NCBI RefSeq assembly: GCF_947172395.1
Contig: NC_069090.1
Coordinates: 14,838,962-14,902,961, forward strand
Length of the DNA: 64,000 nucleotides
Direction: 5' to 3'
DNA from: Bicyclus anynana
Taxonomy: Eukaryota; Arthropoda; Insecta; Lepidoptera; Nymphalidae
Shown here: positions 39,655 to 51,098 of the stretch, in pieces
Position numbering within the stretch: position 1 is the stretch's first letter
Layout: the number at the start of each line of letters is the position of its first letter
Notes under the pieces: model-generated
What the model saw: only the letters and a program-made list of their open reading frames with translations
Databases searched by the model: none
What the model was told of the DNA's origin: nothing
Program-made: the position numbers and the translations under genes

Positions 39655-39895
39655 TTAATGAGGAAAGGCATTGGCTGCCCCTACGATTTTTAATAGATCC
39701 TCTCGTTTTTTCCAGGATTTCATCATTAGATCCTGGTTTCCTTATCATGGTACCACCCTCGGAACATCTCCTTTTCAACAAAAAACGAATTAACAAAATT
39801 GATCCATAAACTACTATGCGCGAACACATATAAAAAAATATATACCTACGGTCGAATTGAGAAACATCCTCCTTTTTTTTGAAGTCGGATAAAAG
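39655..39895 (-). repeat. Unclassified repeat family W, copy 1
   Basis: On the minus strand begins 'tccgacttcaaaaaaaggag', then 'atgtttctcaattcgaccgt'. It matches the start of 58096-58235 ('accgacttccaaaaaggagg'). I know this as a common lepidopteran repeat but not its class. The 97-codon minus-strand frame over it has no domain. Confidence 0.5.
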
Positions 39896-40337
39896 GAAAT
39901 TGCAATGAAAATTAACACGTCCATTGCGTAATATGCACATTATAACAATTTTATGATGTTTTAGAAAAAAAGAAATTACAGATCTAGCATCTAAAATTAG
40001 AACTATTTATAACTATTACATAATCAGCAATCTGTTAAAATGCACAAACTTAGCAATAATATGTATTGATTATTTTTTTTATTATTTGCAGTTTTATACA
40101 TCGTTTTGTTTGTTCTTATTAAATTTTTGTTCGCTGGACAATGTATTGACGCATACTCCTGAAAATGTCGCAAATATACTCTACCACCTGTTTGGAAGCA
40201 AGTTTTGCTAAGCAGAGACGGCAAGAAATTTTTCGTATCGTATGTATGTGTTGGTCGCCCTCATATGAAAGAAAGAAGAAAGAAGAAAAATTGTGCCACA
40301 CTTAATCCCTTAACACTATTGTAATGCCTGATAGGTA
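39896..40337. other. Unclassified; LINE-like remnant suspected
   Basis: 40120-40230 on the minus strand reads 'CLAKLASKQVVEYICDIFRS' in a short frame in a form that looks repeat-derived. A pyrimidine tract with 'ttatttgcag' lies at 40078-40091. Confidence 0.3.
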
Positions 40338-40636
40338 CTCAAACGCTGATAATAAGGCTCAAATTTACCAAGCGGGCGATGGATCGAGCTATGCTTGGAG
40401 TTTCTGTGCGAGATCGAATCAGAAATGAGAAGATTCGCGGAAGAAACGTCACTGACATAGATCAGCGAGTCGCGAAACTGAAGTGGTAAAGCGCAGGGCA
40501 CGTAGTTCGAAGGTGGACTGAGGACATGAAGCGGCTTGCAGGGATAATGGATGCTGGTGGCTCGAGACCGTTTTGTTTGGAAGTCCTATGTCCAGCAGTG
40601 AACACCAATCGGCTGTTGATGATGATGATGATGTAG
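40338..40636 (+). mobile_element. RTE LINE 3' end, internally deleted
   Basis: From 'ataataaggctc' through 'MLGVSVRDRIRNEKIRGR' to the tail 'ctgttgatgatgatgatg'. The part encoding 'RWGPKVLEWRPRT' and 'SVGRPPTR' is missing, and 'aagtggtaaagcg' puts a stop in 'LKW'. Confidence 0.83.
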
Positions 40637-40658
40637 GTGTTTACAAGAAGAGTTTTTT

Positions 40659-40935
40659 GATGGCCTCCGTGGCGCATTGGTGTGCGCGGTGGATTTACAA
40701 TATGGAGGTCCTGGGTTCGAATCTCGGCTGAAGTTATCTTAATTGGTACAGGTCTGGCCTGTGAGAGGCTTTAGCCGTGGCTAGTTACCACCCTACCGGC
40801 AAAAGACGTCACCGCCAAGCGATTTAGCGTTTCGTTACAATGTCGTATAGAAACTGAAAGGGGTGTGGATTTTCTTCCTCAGTACTCCTAACAAGTTTGG
40901 TGAAATTGTAGTCAAGGGCTAACTAGCAGAACATA
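40659..40935 (+). mobile_element. SINE-B, near full length
   Basis: Head 'atggcctccgtggcgcattg', B box 'gggttcgaatctc', body, then a deletion of 'agcccgcttccatcttagat' before the 3' end 'gtagtcaagggctaactagc'. Confidence 0.87.
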
Positions 40936-41436
40936 TTAAAAAAATGTGACTTAACACCTACGCCTCATGCAAATGGAAACAGGGCGGCAATTAGAAGTTT
41001 TCCTTGCTAGAGCATGCAAGTGTTGTCAATGTTGTTCTGTTTATAGACAATGGTAATGGTATAACAAATAATATTGTATATAAAAGATACAATGTTTATA
41101 TTTAAAAATACTCACACATTATGTAGATACTCGTATTTCGTCAAATTACAGTCATCACAAAGTAAATAGTTCCCATTACAAGGCATCGGTTTATTTTTTC
41201 CACGAAGGCGCTTATTTTCATAACTGCAGATCTAGGATATTTGAAACGACCTGATAGGTATTTTTTAATGTAATATTTACAGAAAAAGTCACATGGCGTT
41301 AAATGAGGTTCTTACACCAACGCACATCACGTGGTAGGGGTCGGCTGGGCTATTGCAAAACACAAGTATCGTGATTCTTTTTAGGTAAAATAAACAACGA
41401 ATGTGTTGATGTTGTTCAATATTAAATCCAATGATT
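40936..41436. other. nothing recognised
   Basis: Unique sequence. Confidence 0.5.
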
Positions 41437-41556
41437 ATTTTATACTGTAGATATGTTACGTGTCAACAAAATCACCGCAAAAAATTTTACTAATTTAGCG
41501 ACTCCGCTGAGCTCACACATGCACAATTTTGTGCGTCCTTACATTATATTATGTCA
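41437..41556. mobile_element. Family L, single end
   Basis: 'caacaaaatcaccgcaaaaa' and 'agctcacacatgcacaattt' match one inverted end of family L; no partner end is nearby. Confidence 0.6.
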
Positions 41557-42297
41557 GAGAGTTAGATAATAATAGCGCCATCTTACATTAATTAAAGTAA
41601 CTAATTTCATAGCGATATCAGTTAGAAACGTCAAAGTACGAGTCGTTTATCTGTCACTTGTTTCATACATTAAGTATTGTATTTTTCGTTAGTATAAACA
41701 GAATCAATGTGCAACTTTGCTAAAACCCCTGGACAGATTTGGCTGAAAAGATAAATTTATACTCTGAATTTATTTCAATTACAGAATTCTATCTACTTAT
41801 GTAAATATTTATTTAATTTTCCTCTTACCGGTCAGCTTAGTCATCAGTGTATTGCTTTAAATATTTTGCCGTTCCCGGTGAACAAAATTGTAATTGCAGA
41901 AAGCAAATTTTTTAGGAAAAATAAAAAACCGAATTTTGGCGATTGTTGACAAAGTAATTTACTTAGATAAAAGTGAGAAAGCTCGAATGAAAGCTAATTT
42001 TTATGGCTTTTGTTAAGCTTAATTGACAAAAGCCTACATATACATACAATAATAAAGCCATAAGTTAAAAAATAAAAAATTAAATGTTAGCGAATTAAAT
42101 CATTATTGTATTTTCAATTTCATATTGTAATGCCCTTTTATTCGCCGTACAGTCTAACCGGAATTTAAAATTCTACTCTGCACTCTTAAAACCTACAGAT
42201 AAAAATTATTTTGAACGAGAATAAAATAGTAACTGGTTTTATTATAAATCAAGTCTTAAATTTTGAGTACCAGACAATTATTTGGCTGTTTACCTTA
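41557..42297. other. AT-rich, nothing recognised
   Basis: No shared repeat or open frame of note. Confidence 0.55.
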
Positions 42298-42514
42298 TGC
42301 TGAAGTGGCAATGGGCGGGGCACATAGTTCGAAGAGTCGATGGACGATGGGGTCCCAAGGTGCTGGAATGGCGACCCCGCACCAGGTGGACTGACGACAT
42401 TAAGCGAGTGGCAGGGCTTCGCTGGATGCAGGTGGCTCAGTATCATGATGTTTGGAAGTCCCTAGAAAAGGCTTATGTCTTGCAGTGGACGTCCATCGGC
42501 TGCTATGATGATTA
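42298..42514 (+). mobile_element. RTE LINE 3' end with in-frame deletion
   Basis: Encodes 'LKWQWAGHIVRRVDGRWGPK', then 'WRPRTRWTDDIKRVAGLRWM' and 'YVLQWTSIG'. Relative to the 25-kb copy the 'SKRSVGRPP' stretch is cleanly missing without breaking the frame. The tail is short ('ctatgatgat'). Confidence 0.87.
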
Positions 42515-43202
42515 CTTTAATAAGAAGTAGGAATACATTATGGTAATATTATATTACCATTTTATTCTCATACCTTTATGCCAGTGACTATACCTTGGAA
42601 TACTATTGTAATATTTTGTAACTTCGTTAATAACTGCAAAAAAATTACGAAATATTAGATTAGATGTATTAATACCCATAGATCTCAAAAAAATAAATAA
42701 TACTAAAAAACGTGTAATGGCAGGTACCATTTTATTCCCCGGGAACGGCGATTTAGTTAGTCATACTTTTCAAAAAGTATACAATTAGATTATTTTTCAC
42801 GCTGTTGATAATAATTAAACACATCAACAAAATCTGCTTTGTGTTACATTGATTCAACATCTCTCCATCGTTGAATAATTATTGAAAAGCATATTAACAC
42901 AGGTTATAATTTTTACCATGCATACACATTACACAGTTCTTACACAGAGTGATGTTTATTTTTAATGGTCTCACGCAGAAAGAATGATTTTAACGTATAC
43001 GTATATCCCAACATTTTAAGAAAATAATTCAAGAAATTAAACAAAACTTATTTAAGAATCAAAAAATATAAGTATTTGAAATTTCAATTATAAAAAAAAA
43101 TCAAAGTGAAAATGTAAGTACGGTAAAGTCCATTCCATGTATCTCACCATTCCAAGTTCTAATTGATTTTTGTAATAACTACCACACTAAATTTTTGTAA
43201 TA
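42515..43202. other. AT-rich, nothing recognised
   Basis: No shared repeat. Confidence 0.55.
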
Positions 43203-43340
43203 ACTAGCCAATGCATAGTTCTCGTTCCAGTGAGAATGCGGGCATAAAATATAGCAAACGACACTCACAAATAACGAGGTTTTCTAGTGGTAAAAGAATT
43301 TTCAAAATTGGAAACATCCAGAAATTAAGACCTACAAATC
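43203..43340 (-). mobile_element. Helitron-D'', partial
   Basis: 'catagttctcgttccagtga', 'cactcacaaataacgaggtt', 'gtggtaaaagaattttcaaa'. Both termini are decayed. Confidence 0.6.
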
Positions 43341-43440
43341 CACCAATTTTTTTAGGTTCCGAACGTACAAAGACCGAACCCTTATTTATAGGATTAGTTT
43401 ATATCGCTTGTATTGCCAAAACATTACTTACTATATCGTT
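43341..43440. repeat. Family M fragment
   Basis: 'tttaggttccgaacgtacaa' followed by 'gaccgaacccttatttatag', as at 19.3 kb. Confidence 0.4.
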
Positions 43441-44154
43441 GCGTGAGATCAACCACAAAAAATCATCCTGTATATTCTAACGAATAACAGATGGAATGAA
43501 AGATATAGTAACAATGTATTAGACTAGTAAAGATTTCTAATTTTCTGGATAAAAATCGTTAGAAAGGAAGGAAAATTATAATCTTGACTAAAATATAAAT
43601 ACATAATTATTATAAAGTACTGTATAACGCTTTTCCGTTGCGTGACTTTTCTGTTAGTAAACCATACTGTTATAAATGAGAGGCATTTGAACCAGAGTAT
43701 TTTAACGGACGTTAAAAGTGCAAGCAGTGTGCATTGCCAATTTTGGGCGTTGGAAATAGACCTTCATTCAACTTCATGCAACGCTACGCCCGCCAACGCT
43801 GGGTTTAACAGCATCGCTTTTTTAACACTCGTGCGAATGAGACCTAATCTCAATTTTGGAACTACGATCTCATATAAATGAGAGCGTTGTTCCAAAATGA
43901 AATCAAAATGGCGGCTGGTCGTAGGCCACCATGCAAATATCAACGAACCTCTATAGAAGTATAACATGAGTATGGCGGTGGAGCAGACTAAATACTACTT
44001 TGATAACGGAGAAGCCTTAGTCTAAGAGCAGGTTCTATGCTTTATGTGTCAAGGATGGCAGATACACAAAATAACACTATCAATTATCACCGAATCGATC
44101 GCTTAACTTACTAATACAGTTCTACTTTCTAGCTACATTACTGATCAAGTATAG
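43441..44154. other. Unclassified complex block
   Basis: 43690-44050 is more complex than average. It holds a near-perfect hairpin at 43854-43899 ('ttttggaac...gttccaaaa', two mismatches) typical of a small MITE. No coding signal. Confidence 0.4.
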
Positions 44155-44300
44155 CGCTGATACTATCAGATGTAAACCAGGATTAACTATCATAGTGCAA
44201 GTAGGCAAGCACGAGCGAGATTACGGGCTGGCAACCGTCAGTGGCTGGGTTAAAGGGCCCTTTTACTGATATCAAACACTCCCCATCCCCGCTCGTGTTA
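44155..44300 (+). repeat. Possible diverged family E fragment
   Basis: 'gctgggttaaagggcccttt' and 'atatcaaacactccccatcc' recall the centre of family E. Weak. Confidence 0.3.
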
Positions 44301-44921
44301 GCCCCCAGCTACGTAACTACTATACAGATAAATTACCCATTGAAGTTCCGAAACACTATCACTATTTTAACATTGCACCATTACTATTTAACAAAAGGAA
44401 GACGACTATCCATTCCAAGAACTTGATTATACTGAACTGCTCAACCAGCAGGCTACAGAGTGGCAGGGCGCCTCCACTCCGTAAAGCGTACTGCCTACGC
44501 GCCATTTCAACGCTATACTATTGGACGAGAGTCACGTGATCAATCTTCCACAGTCATATTTATTTAAACAGTAAATAACTAAAACCCAATACCATGAAAA
44601 CCTGATTCTAATATTATTACAATAATTAACATAGACTTTATTAACGTTCAAATAACTCACTCGCCGACAAGTACATATAAGGTACGTATGTATATCGGTT
44701 CCGTAATTGACTAAGCAAAAAGATACCCATGCACACTACAACTCCAAACCATTGTTCTAATTATAAATCGTGAGCCATTATGTTCCAGAAGCACTCAAAA
44801 ACGTGATCGTATGTAACTTTACGCCATTTGCGTGTAACGATTAAATTACATACAATAGCGATTTTACAGGAGCATGCCAGTTTGTTAATCGCAGTCATCA
44901 TTATATTAATCACTTGTGGGC
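44301..44921. other. nothing recognised
   Basis: Unique sequence. Confidence 0.5.
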
Positions 44922-45008
44922 GCCCGTGACTGCGCTCGCCCTTTGACCTCCTTAATCCGGCCCTGTTGCAAAATTCGTTCTTAGCGGACGTTTACTGACT
45001 ATAACCTT
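44922..45008 (-). mobile_element. Helitron-G terminal part (split copy)
   Basis: 'gggcgcccgtgactgcgctc' then 'ggccctgttgcaaaattcgt' and 'actgactataac'. It resumes after SINE-B at about 45352. Confidence 0.65.
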
Positions 45009-45351
45009 GACGACCTCCGTGACGCAGTGGTATGCGCGGTGGATTTACAAGACAGAGATCCTAGGTTCGATCCCCGGCTGGACCTATTGAGGTTTTCTTA
45101 ATTGGTCCAGGTCTGGCTGGTGGGTGGCTAATTACCACCCTACCGACAAAGACGTACCGCCAAGCGATTTAGGGTTTCGGTACGATGTCGTGTAGAAACC
45201 GGAAGGGGTGTGGATTATCATCCATTTATAAGGTAATCCGCTTAGTCCATCATCATATTGCATCATCATGCAATCTAAGATGGAAGTCAAGGATCACTTA
45301 CCATCAGGTGAGATTGTAGTCAAGGGCTAACTTGTAAAAAATAAAAAAAAA
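45009..45351 (+). mobile_element. SINE-B inserted in Helitron-G, rearranged
   Basis: Head 'gacgacctccgtgacgcagt', B box 'taggttcgatccccgg', tail 'cttgtaaaaaataaaaaaaa'. In the 3' half the block that normally reads 'cttccatcttagattgc' appears inverted ('gcaatctaagatggaag', 45270-45286), flanked by two CATCATCAT runs. Confidence 0.87.
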
Positions 45352-45425
45352 GGTCTATATCTCCCAGCTAAACTTCATCCTTGTACGATAAGAGGTTTTC
45401 GATATTAAGTGATGAGTGACTTTTG
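45352..45425 (-). mobile_element. Helitron-G body (split copy)
   Basis: 'ctatatctcccagctaaact' and 'gaggttttcgatattaagtg' match the continuation seen at 46.9 kb. Confidence 0.55.
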
Positions 45426-45477
45426 CTCTTTATATGGATTCACCAAACTAGTACAAGGCTAAACCTCTTCCTTACAG

Positions 45478-45580
45478 GAAAAGGAATCCATAAGCCCGCC
45501 AACTGGCCTTGGAGAGTGGTGGTCTAAAACTCCATATCCTCTCTCCTCCCTCCCTCTCTAAGGCGGGAGCCCTTGTAATA
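45478..45580. repeat. Unclassified lepidopteran repeat fragment
   Basis: 'cgccaactggccttggagag' and 'ctctcctccctccctctcta' recall the 3' part of a common moth and butterfly SINE. No second copy in this window. Confidence 0.35.
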
Positions 45581-46121
45581 AAAATAATACGCATTCCTGC
45601 TATTTTTCGTAAATATGATTTGAGAATTAAAAAACAATTTTTCACAAACTTTTAACCCATAGTAAACATTAACAATTCCCTAACCATGAGGGGTTGAATT
45701 ATTAATAATTTTATATTTAACCGACACTATTTTCCAAAGTTATTCACTATTTTTAAAAACTTAACTTACTTACTTGAGATATTTAACTTGCAGAGTAAAG
45801 AAAGACGTCTTGGTGAAACTTAGTAATATAATTAATTCAATATTATTATTCCAAGTTGATAAATTACCTTTAAAGTAAAATAAATTTTTCAGCTCACTAT
45901 TTTATGACTGTCTGTCTTCGGCAGTTTCTCAATACCCTTGCATCCTAACATCCCATATAATGGAACAATAAACTTACTAATACCTCGCCTCGGTTGTTAA
46001 CCCTTTGCCTTTTGTTGCTTAGGGTTGTCACCTTGATGTTTTTTCTTCTTATACTTTGCAGCTATTGTCTCTCAATAAGCTAAAAGTTTGTATTAAATGC
46101 AAGCTTCCTATTATAGTATTC
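45581..46121. other. AT-rich, nothing recognised
   Basis: No shared repeat. Confidence 0.55.
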
Positions 46122-46129
46122 GACGTAGG

Positions 46130-46663
46130 CAGGGCCGGACCGTCCATACGGCGAACGGAGCGGTCGCTCCAGGCGCCAAATCCTAGGGGGCGCCGAAATG
46201 GTAAAGACAAGATCGAAAATAAAATTTATTTCTTTTCGATCGTCTATATTTAAAGCGACGTGCGCGAATTTACTTCTAATAGAGGCGTCTTTCTTTACCT
46301 ATGGTGCAGGGAGTGCGTTGATTTTAACCCGGGTATATACAGGTAATAGATGGCGCTAGGGTGATGATTGCACCCGGGCGCTGCGTGAGCTAGAGAGTCT
46401 TTACTTATAGTGCAGGGGGTGCGTTACACCCGGGTGTCGCGATCTCAGGGGCGCCCAAGCGCCACTCGCCGCGCGAGTTTTGTAGGTACTAGGGGGCGCT
46501 ACGGTGATGATTGCACCATGATGAAGTCGGTTAAAAATGTATGACATTCCGATATACGTTAGGCTACGAACTTTTCAAACGTCCCTATAATGTTAGGAGC
46601 AAACAGGAAAGGCGCCATAATTGGATCTCGCTCCATTCTAAAATTTACCTCGGTCCGGCGCTG
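46130..46663 (+). mobile_element. hAT element, 534 bp, with 8-bp TSD
   Basis: TIRs CAGGGCCGGACCG and CGGTCCGGCGCTG (12 of 13). GACGTAGG is exactly duplicated at 46122-46129 and 46664-46671. Same family as 10948-11203, in opposite orientation: shared subterminal blocks 'gtcgctycaggcgccaaatyc' and 'ggatctcgctccatt'. The extra 280 bp inside holds two diverged copies of 'gtgcaggg...gtgcgtt...acccggg' and of 'cgctaygGTGATGATTGCACC'. No transposase frame. Confidence 0.93.
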
Positions 46664-46833
46664 GACGTAGGTATTTGTTTTATTCAATGTAGCGATATTG
46701 CTATTACTATTACTTACTTGCTAGTTTCTGAAAAATCACGCACTGAAATATAAAATGAAATAAGGAAATCACTTGGAATTGCCTTAAACGAACGAGTTAT
46801 ATCTTTTGAATTATGTGAATATATTCATCATCT

Positions 46834-46992
46834 ACTGACGAACGCCCGCGGCTTCGTCCGCCCTTAGACCTCTTTTATTTGGCTCTCTCGCAAAACCCAT
46901 TCTTAATAGCGGATGTCTACTAGCTAAAAACTGCCAAATTTTAATTTTGTACGTCAAGGGATTTTCGAGATTTTGTGATGAGTATATTTTAT
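46834..46992 (-). mobile_element. Helitron-G copy
   Basis: 'gacgaacgcccgcggcttcg', 'taatagcggatgtctactag', 'attttgtacgtcaagggatt'. The CTAG end is mutated. Confidence 0.65.
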
Positions 46993-47738
46993 ATAATAAA
47001 ATTATGATAAGTTGATAGCTATAAAGAAACAGAAGATTATACATACCTGGATACCCAGTGGTCGAAATCATGTGCCTTCCGTAGCCGAGTGATCTTAAAG
47101 AATTTTAATTTTTTAAGGTATTTTTTAAGGTATACAAAAACAATTCCGAACTACTCTCTTTCTAATTCTACTCAGACAAAGCGAATTGGAGTTTCTCATA
47201 AAAACATTTTTCAATATCTGTTTACAATAATGTTAAAATGCATAAATTAATTAACGGATAATGCAAAAATTTGTTCTATTTAATTAATTTGAATTTTAAA
47301 TAGAAATTTAATAATATTAATCGATTTTTCATTCATTAAATATTCATAAATTATAGGTATCCTATAAAATATTTTTGTTACCTGAGCTACCTAACTAAAA
47401 AAGACTAATTTAAAAAATATATCAAAACCAATGTTTACTGAGAAGTCTTAGAAACGGCTCAAAAATTCTTTTGGCAACCCTAACAAAAGATCAGAGTAAA
47501 ATGTACGAACTGGTTAAAGTACCTAAAGGCAAACATCTGTAAATATTTTCATAATGCAGTGCGACCTACTTAAAGCCTTTCTAAGGGTGGCTAATAATAC
47601 TTCCTTTTTTGCAGGGCTGTCGACCCCTGAAGCACTCTTAATACTGTGCCTGAAGTATTTTATATTAAGAATAATCACAGATACATACAAACACCAGTCG
47701 TACCAGATAGGATAAATCTATAATTATAATTATTATGT
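46993..47738. other. AT-rich, nothing recognised
   Basis: Short acceptor-like 'ttccttttttgcag' at about 47600 without a supporting exon. Confidence 0.5.
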
Positions 47739-47868
47739 ATATACTAACATTATACAAAAGAAATATTTGATTGTTTGTTTGCACTGAATAGGTTCTGAAA
47801 CTTGGGAAGCTACACTATGTCCGAGTGCTATAGGTTATATTCATGAAACCGCGCGGCATCTGCTAATA
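47739..47868 (+). mobile_element. Helitron-D', deleted
   Basis: 'gtatatactaacattataca', 'gtttgcactgaataggttct', then the terminal 'gaaaccgcgcggcatctgct'. Internal part missing. Confidence 0.65.
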
Positions 47869-47884
47869 AGACATAATTCCTACT

Positions 47885-48242
47885 TTTTTGTCTCTCATTT
47901 ATTTATTACTTCTTTTTTTAAAATTTTTAACAATATAAGTATAAAATACAAAACATTATTAAAAATTTATAAAAAAAAAAAAATTCACCCTCCCGCTGCG
48001 GGACATTTGAGTGCCCAAGCAATCGGTGGTCAGGGCTCCAGAGTGAGGAACCTCCTCACAATACGCGCCGACTCAAGAATCACTGCCTTTTGTATCCGAC
48101 TCTTGATCCAACAGTTAAGCGAAAGCTTCTTAAGGTGTTGGTCGAAGCTTTTCGCTATAAGACCATTGACTGAAACAACTATTGGAAAAATAATAGTTGA
48201 CTCAACATTCCACATGGCGGTAATCTCGTGAGCAAGGTCCAA
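47885..48242 (-). mobile_element. Non-LTR retrotransposon 3' end
   Basis: On the minus strand from 48242 the frame reads 'MDLAHEITAMWNVESTIIFP', 'NGLIAKSFDQHLKKLSLNC' and 'RIVRRFLTLEP' to a stop. A UTR-like 'cgattgcttgggcactcaaa' and 'cccgcagcgggaggg', a long A/T tract and 'aataaatgagag' follow. This is the best copy of the block also seen at 1.8, 37.1 and 56.2 kb. From memory it closes the polyprotein of an abundant lepidopteran non-LTR element; no RT motif is included here. Confidence 0.75.
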
Positions 48243-49345
48243 GTATTTTGATACTTTCCTTTTCGGCTAATTTATTATTGACATATTAGCACACGTAATC
48301 GTAAAATCAGCTTTCAAGTCAAGTACCGCTACAAGATACCCTATACTTACTGGCATAACTCTGATATTTAAGTAAACACTAGTTTACATAAGGTGGGACG
48401 TATGCTGCTTTTAAAGGTGCGAAACAATTGATCAAGCTCATAACCTCCATAATGAATTTGCGTTAGTGGCAACCAAAATGAAACTAAAATTGATAATTAC
48501 AATGAATACTAATATTGGCAGAAAAGGTTACTACCAGTCACATGCGACATCGTCTGCGTGTAAACTTACTCTTAGAATTATAAAAACAAAAATTATGTAA
48601 CTTTTCCCTACCTTACCCTTTTCTCCTTTCATTTAAATTCACTTTCGTGAATCCTTATGAGAAATGGCCTCGTCCTAAAAAAAAATTACTATTCTTTTAG
48701 TACTTTCAAAGATTAGAGCACAGAAAACATATGTACAAGTACTAGAGTTTTTAAACAAACATATTAGTAAACTCTTCCGCTTTTTAATATATGTACAGAT
48801 TTATTTACTTATATTACATAATACAAATTATAAGTGAGGTTTAGGAAGGATATAATCTAAGGAAACACAAATTGTTACATCTACAGTATAAAATTATAAA
48901 CAGCCACTCTACAGCTCGAAATTATCTCATTGGAAAATCGTTGCCCTGTCAAAAATGTTTTATATCGTTTTGTGTTTCAACATGCCGTTACTTTTTAGAA
49001 ACAATTTTCCTCATACAATAATAGTATTTTGTTCATAAACAGGTGCTTGACCTTTTTGATTTCACCGACAAGCTTCGTGGTGACCACCTACCGCGCACGT
49101 TTGGTTATTTTGTGTAAGCTATTCGTAATTACTGCATACCCAAGCTTAAAAAGCTTGAGCACACCACTGTTAGATTGATGGTGTTAGAAGGTGGCCATTA
49201 TGTATAAACAGAATAGGATAAACTCTTGGAAAACACTAAGGAGCTACAAGTTAGATCATACAGGTTAGACGTTAACAAAATATTAGTATAAAGCCTTGAT
49301 ATTATTGAATAGAAGTAGGCATTACCTTGCGAAAGTTTATTATGG
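48243..49345. other. Unique stretch, nothing recognised
   Basis: Contains a slightly GC-richer part near 49050-49110 and a small palindrome 'aagcttaaaaagctt' near 49144. No coding signal. Confidence 0.5.
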
Positions 49346-49548
49346 ACTAGCTGACGCCGCGCGGTTTCACCCGCGTGGTTCCCGTTCCCGTATGAATATG
49401 GAGATAATATATAGCCTATAGCCTTCCTCGATAAATGGGCTATCTAACACTGAAAGAATTTTTTTAAATCGGACCAGTAATTCCTGAAATTAGCGCGTTC
49501 CATCAAACAAACAAACAAACTCTTCAGCTTTATAATATTAGTATAGAT
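49346..49548 (-). mobile_element. Helitron-D, full length
   Basis: The most complete D copy: CTAG end, hairpin, 'tatagcctatagccttcctc', and 'aatattagtatagat'. Confidence 0.9.
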
Positions 49549-49797
49549 ATAAAATGATTGGGAAGCAATTGAACATCGTTACATTGCCACAATGTCCTAT
49601 AAGTTTCGCAGTACATTCGTCCGATGCTCAGATATTTTTATTTCGTGGTAACTCGGTTAGCTACCAGAATCAGGAATTTTCGTAAATAAAAAAGTTGATC
49701 GTCTCATCGAGATGAAACTACTCACGAAAAATTTACTTGATAGTAATCGGTTGTACAAAATGTTCTACGTACCCGACTATTTTTTTTTTATTATTAT

Positions 49798-50015
49798 TTA
49801 CAAGTTAGCCCTTGACTACAATCTCACCTGATGGTAAGTGATGATGCAGTCTAAGATGGAAGCGGGTTAACTTATTAGGAGGAGGATGAAAATCCACACA
49901 CCTTTCGGTTTCTACACGACATCGTACCGGAACGCTAAATCGCTTGGCGATACGTCGTTGCCGGTAGGGTGGTAACTAGCCACGGCCGAAGCCTCCCACC
50001 AGCCAGACCTGGACT
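49798..50015 (-). mobile_element. SINE-B without head
   Basis: Complete from the 3' end to 'agccagacctggac', then unrelated sequence; 5'-truncated. Confidence 0.87.
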
Positions 50016-50267
50016 ATTCTACACTATTATAACAAAAATATGTCAATAATGCTTTCAGTCAAAAAGGGCTATTCCGGGATAACCTAAATTCATGGACACT
50101 CACACAATGAGTAATATAAAGTAGAGTCCCCATATAGAAACAAGCTCAATTTCCTCATACCATTTGCGGAAAAGTAACATTGCAAGATATCTATTAGTAC
50201 CACATTACCTGCCTATTGGTTACGCTTGGTGCATATGGTTTAATACTAACTAATTTATAGGCATATA

Positions 50268-50395
50268 GTATGTTATTTCACTGCATCTGCTGGAATTATC
50301 ACTATTTTGGTCTTTGTTATCAATCTATTAAAATAAACATCAAATGAATTGAGAAATGTCATCTACCTACTGAATATTTTCTAGTAGGCACCGGT
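50268..50395. mobile_element. Family O, left part (split copy)
   Basis: 'ttatcactattttggtcttt', 'aataaacatcaaatgaattg', 'ctagtaggcaccgg'. Interrupted by SINE-A at the conserved 'gcaccgg|atgacattt' position. Confidence 0.65.
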
Positions 50396-50670
50396 GAGCC
50401 GTGATAGCCCAGTGGACCTTTGCCTTCGATTCCGGAGGGCGTGGGTTCGAATTCGGGGCATGCACCTCCAACTTTTCTGTTGTCTCATGTCTCAAACGGT
50501 GAAGGAAAATATCGTGAGGAAACCTGCATACCAGAGAGTTTTTTTTAACTCTCTGCGTGTGTGAAGTCTGCCAATCCGCATTGGGCCAGCGTGGTGGACT
50601 ATTGGCCTAACCCCAATCATTCTGAGAGGACTCGAGCTCAGCACTGAGCCGAATATAGCTTGATAATCAA
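50396..50670 (+). mobile_element. SINE-A inserted in family O
   Basis: Head 'gagccgtgatagcccagtgg' and B box 'gtgggttcgaattcgg' present. The stretch from 'gtgcattttaag' to 'atcacg' is deleted. The tail is worn to 'ttgataatcaa'. Confidence 0.88.
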
Positions 50671-50760
50671 CGGGTACCTGATGACATTTGTTATATAGAA
50701 TCTCAATTTCGTTATGTCCACTAGCATACGTGAAAGATAGTGAATTAGCCTGCAGGTTAG
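50671..50760. mobile_element. Family O, right part (split copy)
   Basis: 'tgatgacatttgttatatag', 'aatctcaatttcgttatgtc', 'gtgaattagcctgcagg'. Confidence 0.65.
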
Positions 50761-50814
50761 TTGGTTCTATAAATCAACACACAAAAATTATATGTTCGTA
50801 ATTTTACAAACTTA

Positions 50815-50967
50815 GTCTCTCAATACGAGAATAAAAATTTGCCTCACCAACTTGCTGATAATGTAGCTCTCCATTGGTGAAAGAATTTTTTAGATCCATC
50901 TAGTAGCTTGTTTGCTACAAACTTATAAACAAACAAATCTTTGCTCTTCTTAATATTAGTGGAGATT
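50815..50967 (-). mobile_element. Helitron-D'', partial
   Basis: 'gctgataatgtagctctcca' and 'cttcttaatattagtggaga'. Its last 34 bases fall inside the 165-bp duplicated unit below. Confidence 0.6.
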
Positions 50968-51098
50968 TAACAACATTCAAATTTACCCAGGGTCAAAAGC
51001 GAACCTAAAACCTTTCATTCATTTACCAGTCACTGAATGACAAGAGTGGTAAGCAAATTAAGTGATAAAGTATCTCATAACAACCCCACCTACATTTT
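50934..51098 (+). repeat. 165-bp direct duplication, copy 1
   Basis: Identical to 51175-51339 except one base ('tttaccc' here, 'ttttccc' there). Starts at 'caaatctttgctcttcttaa' and ends 'cccacctacatttt'. Confidence 0.95.

Noticed and set aside
40119..40301. Zinc-finger-associated (ZAD-like) start 'CRLCL'
   Set aside because: Only two of the needed cysteines are present and the surroundings look repeat-derived.
47600..47615. Splice acceptor 'ttccttttttgcag' as an exon start
   Set aside because: No open segment with a donor follows; isolated acceptor-like strings are common in AT-rich DNA.
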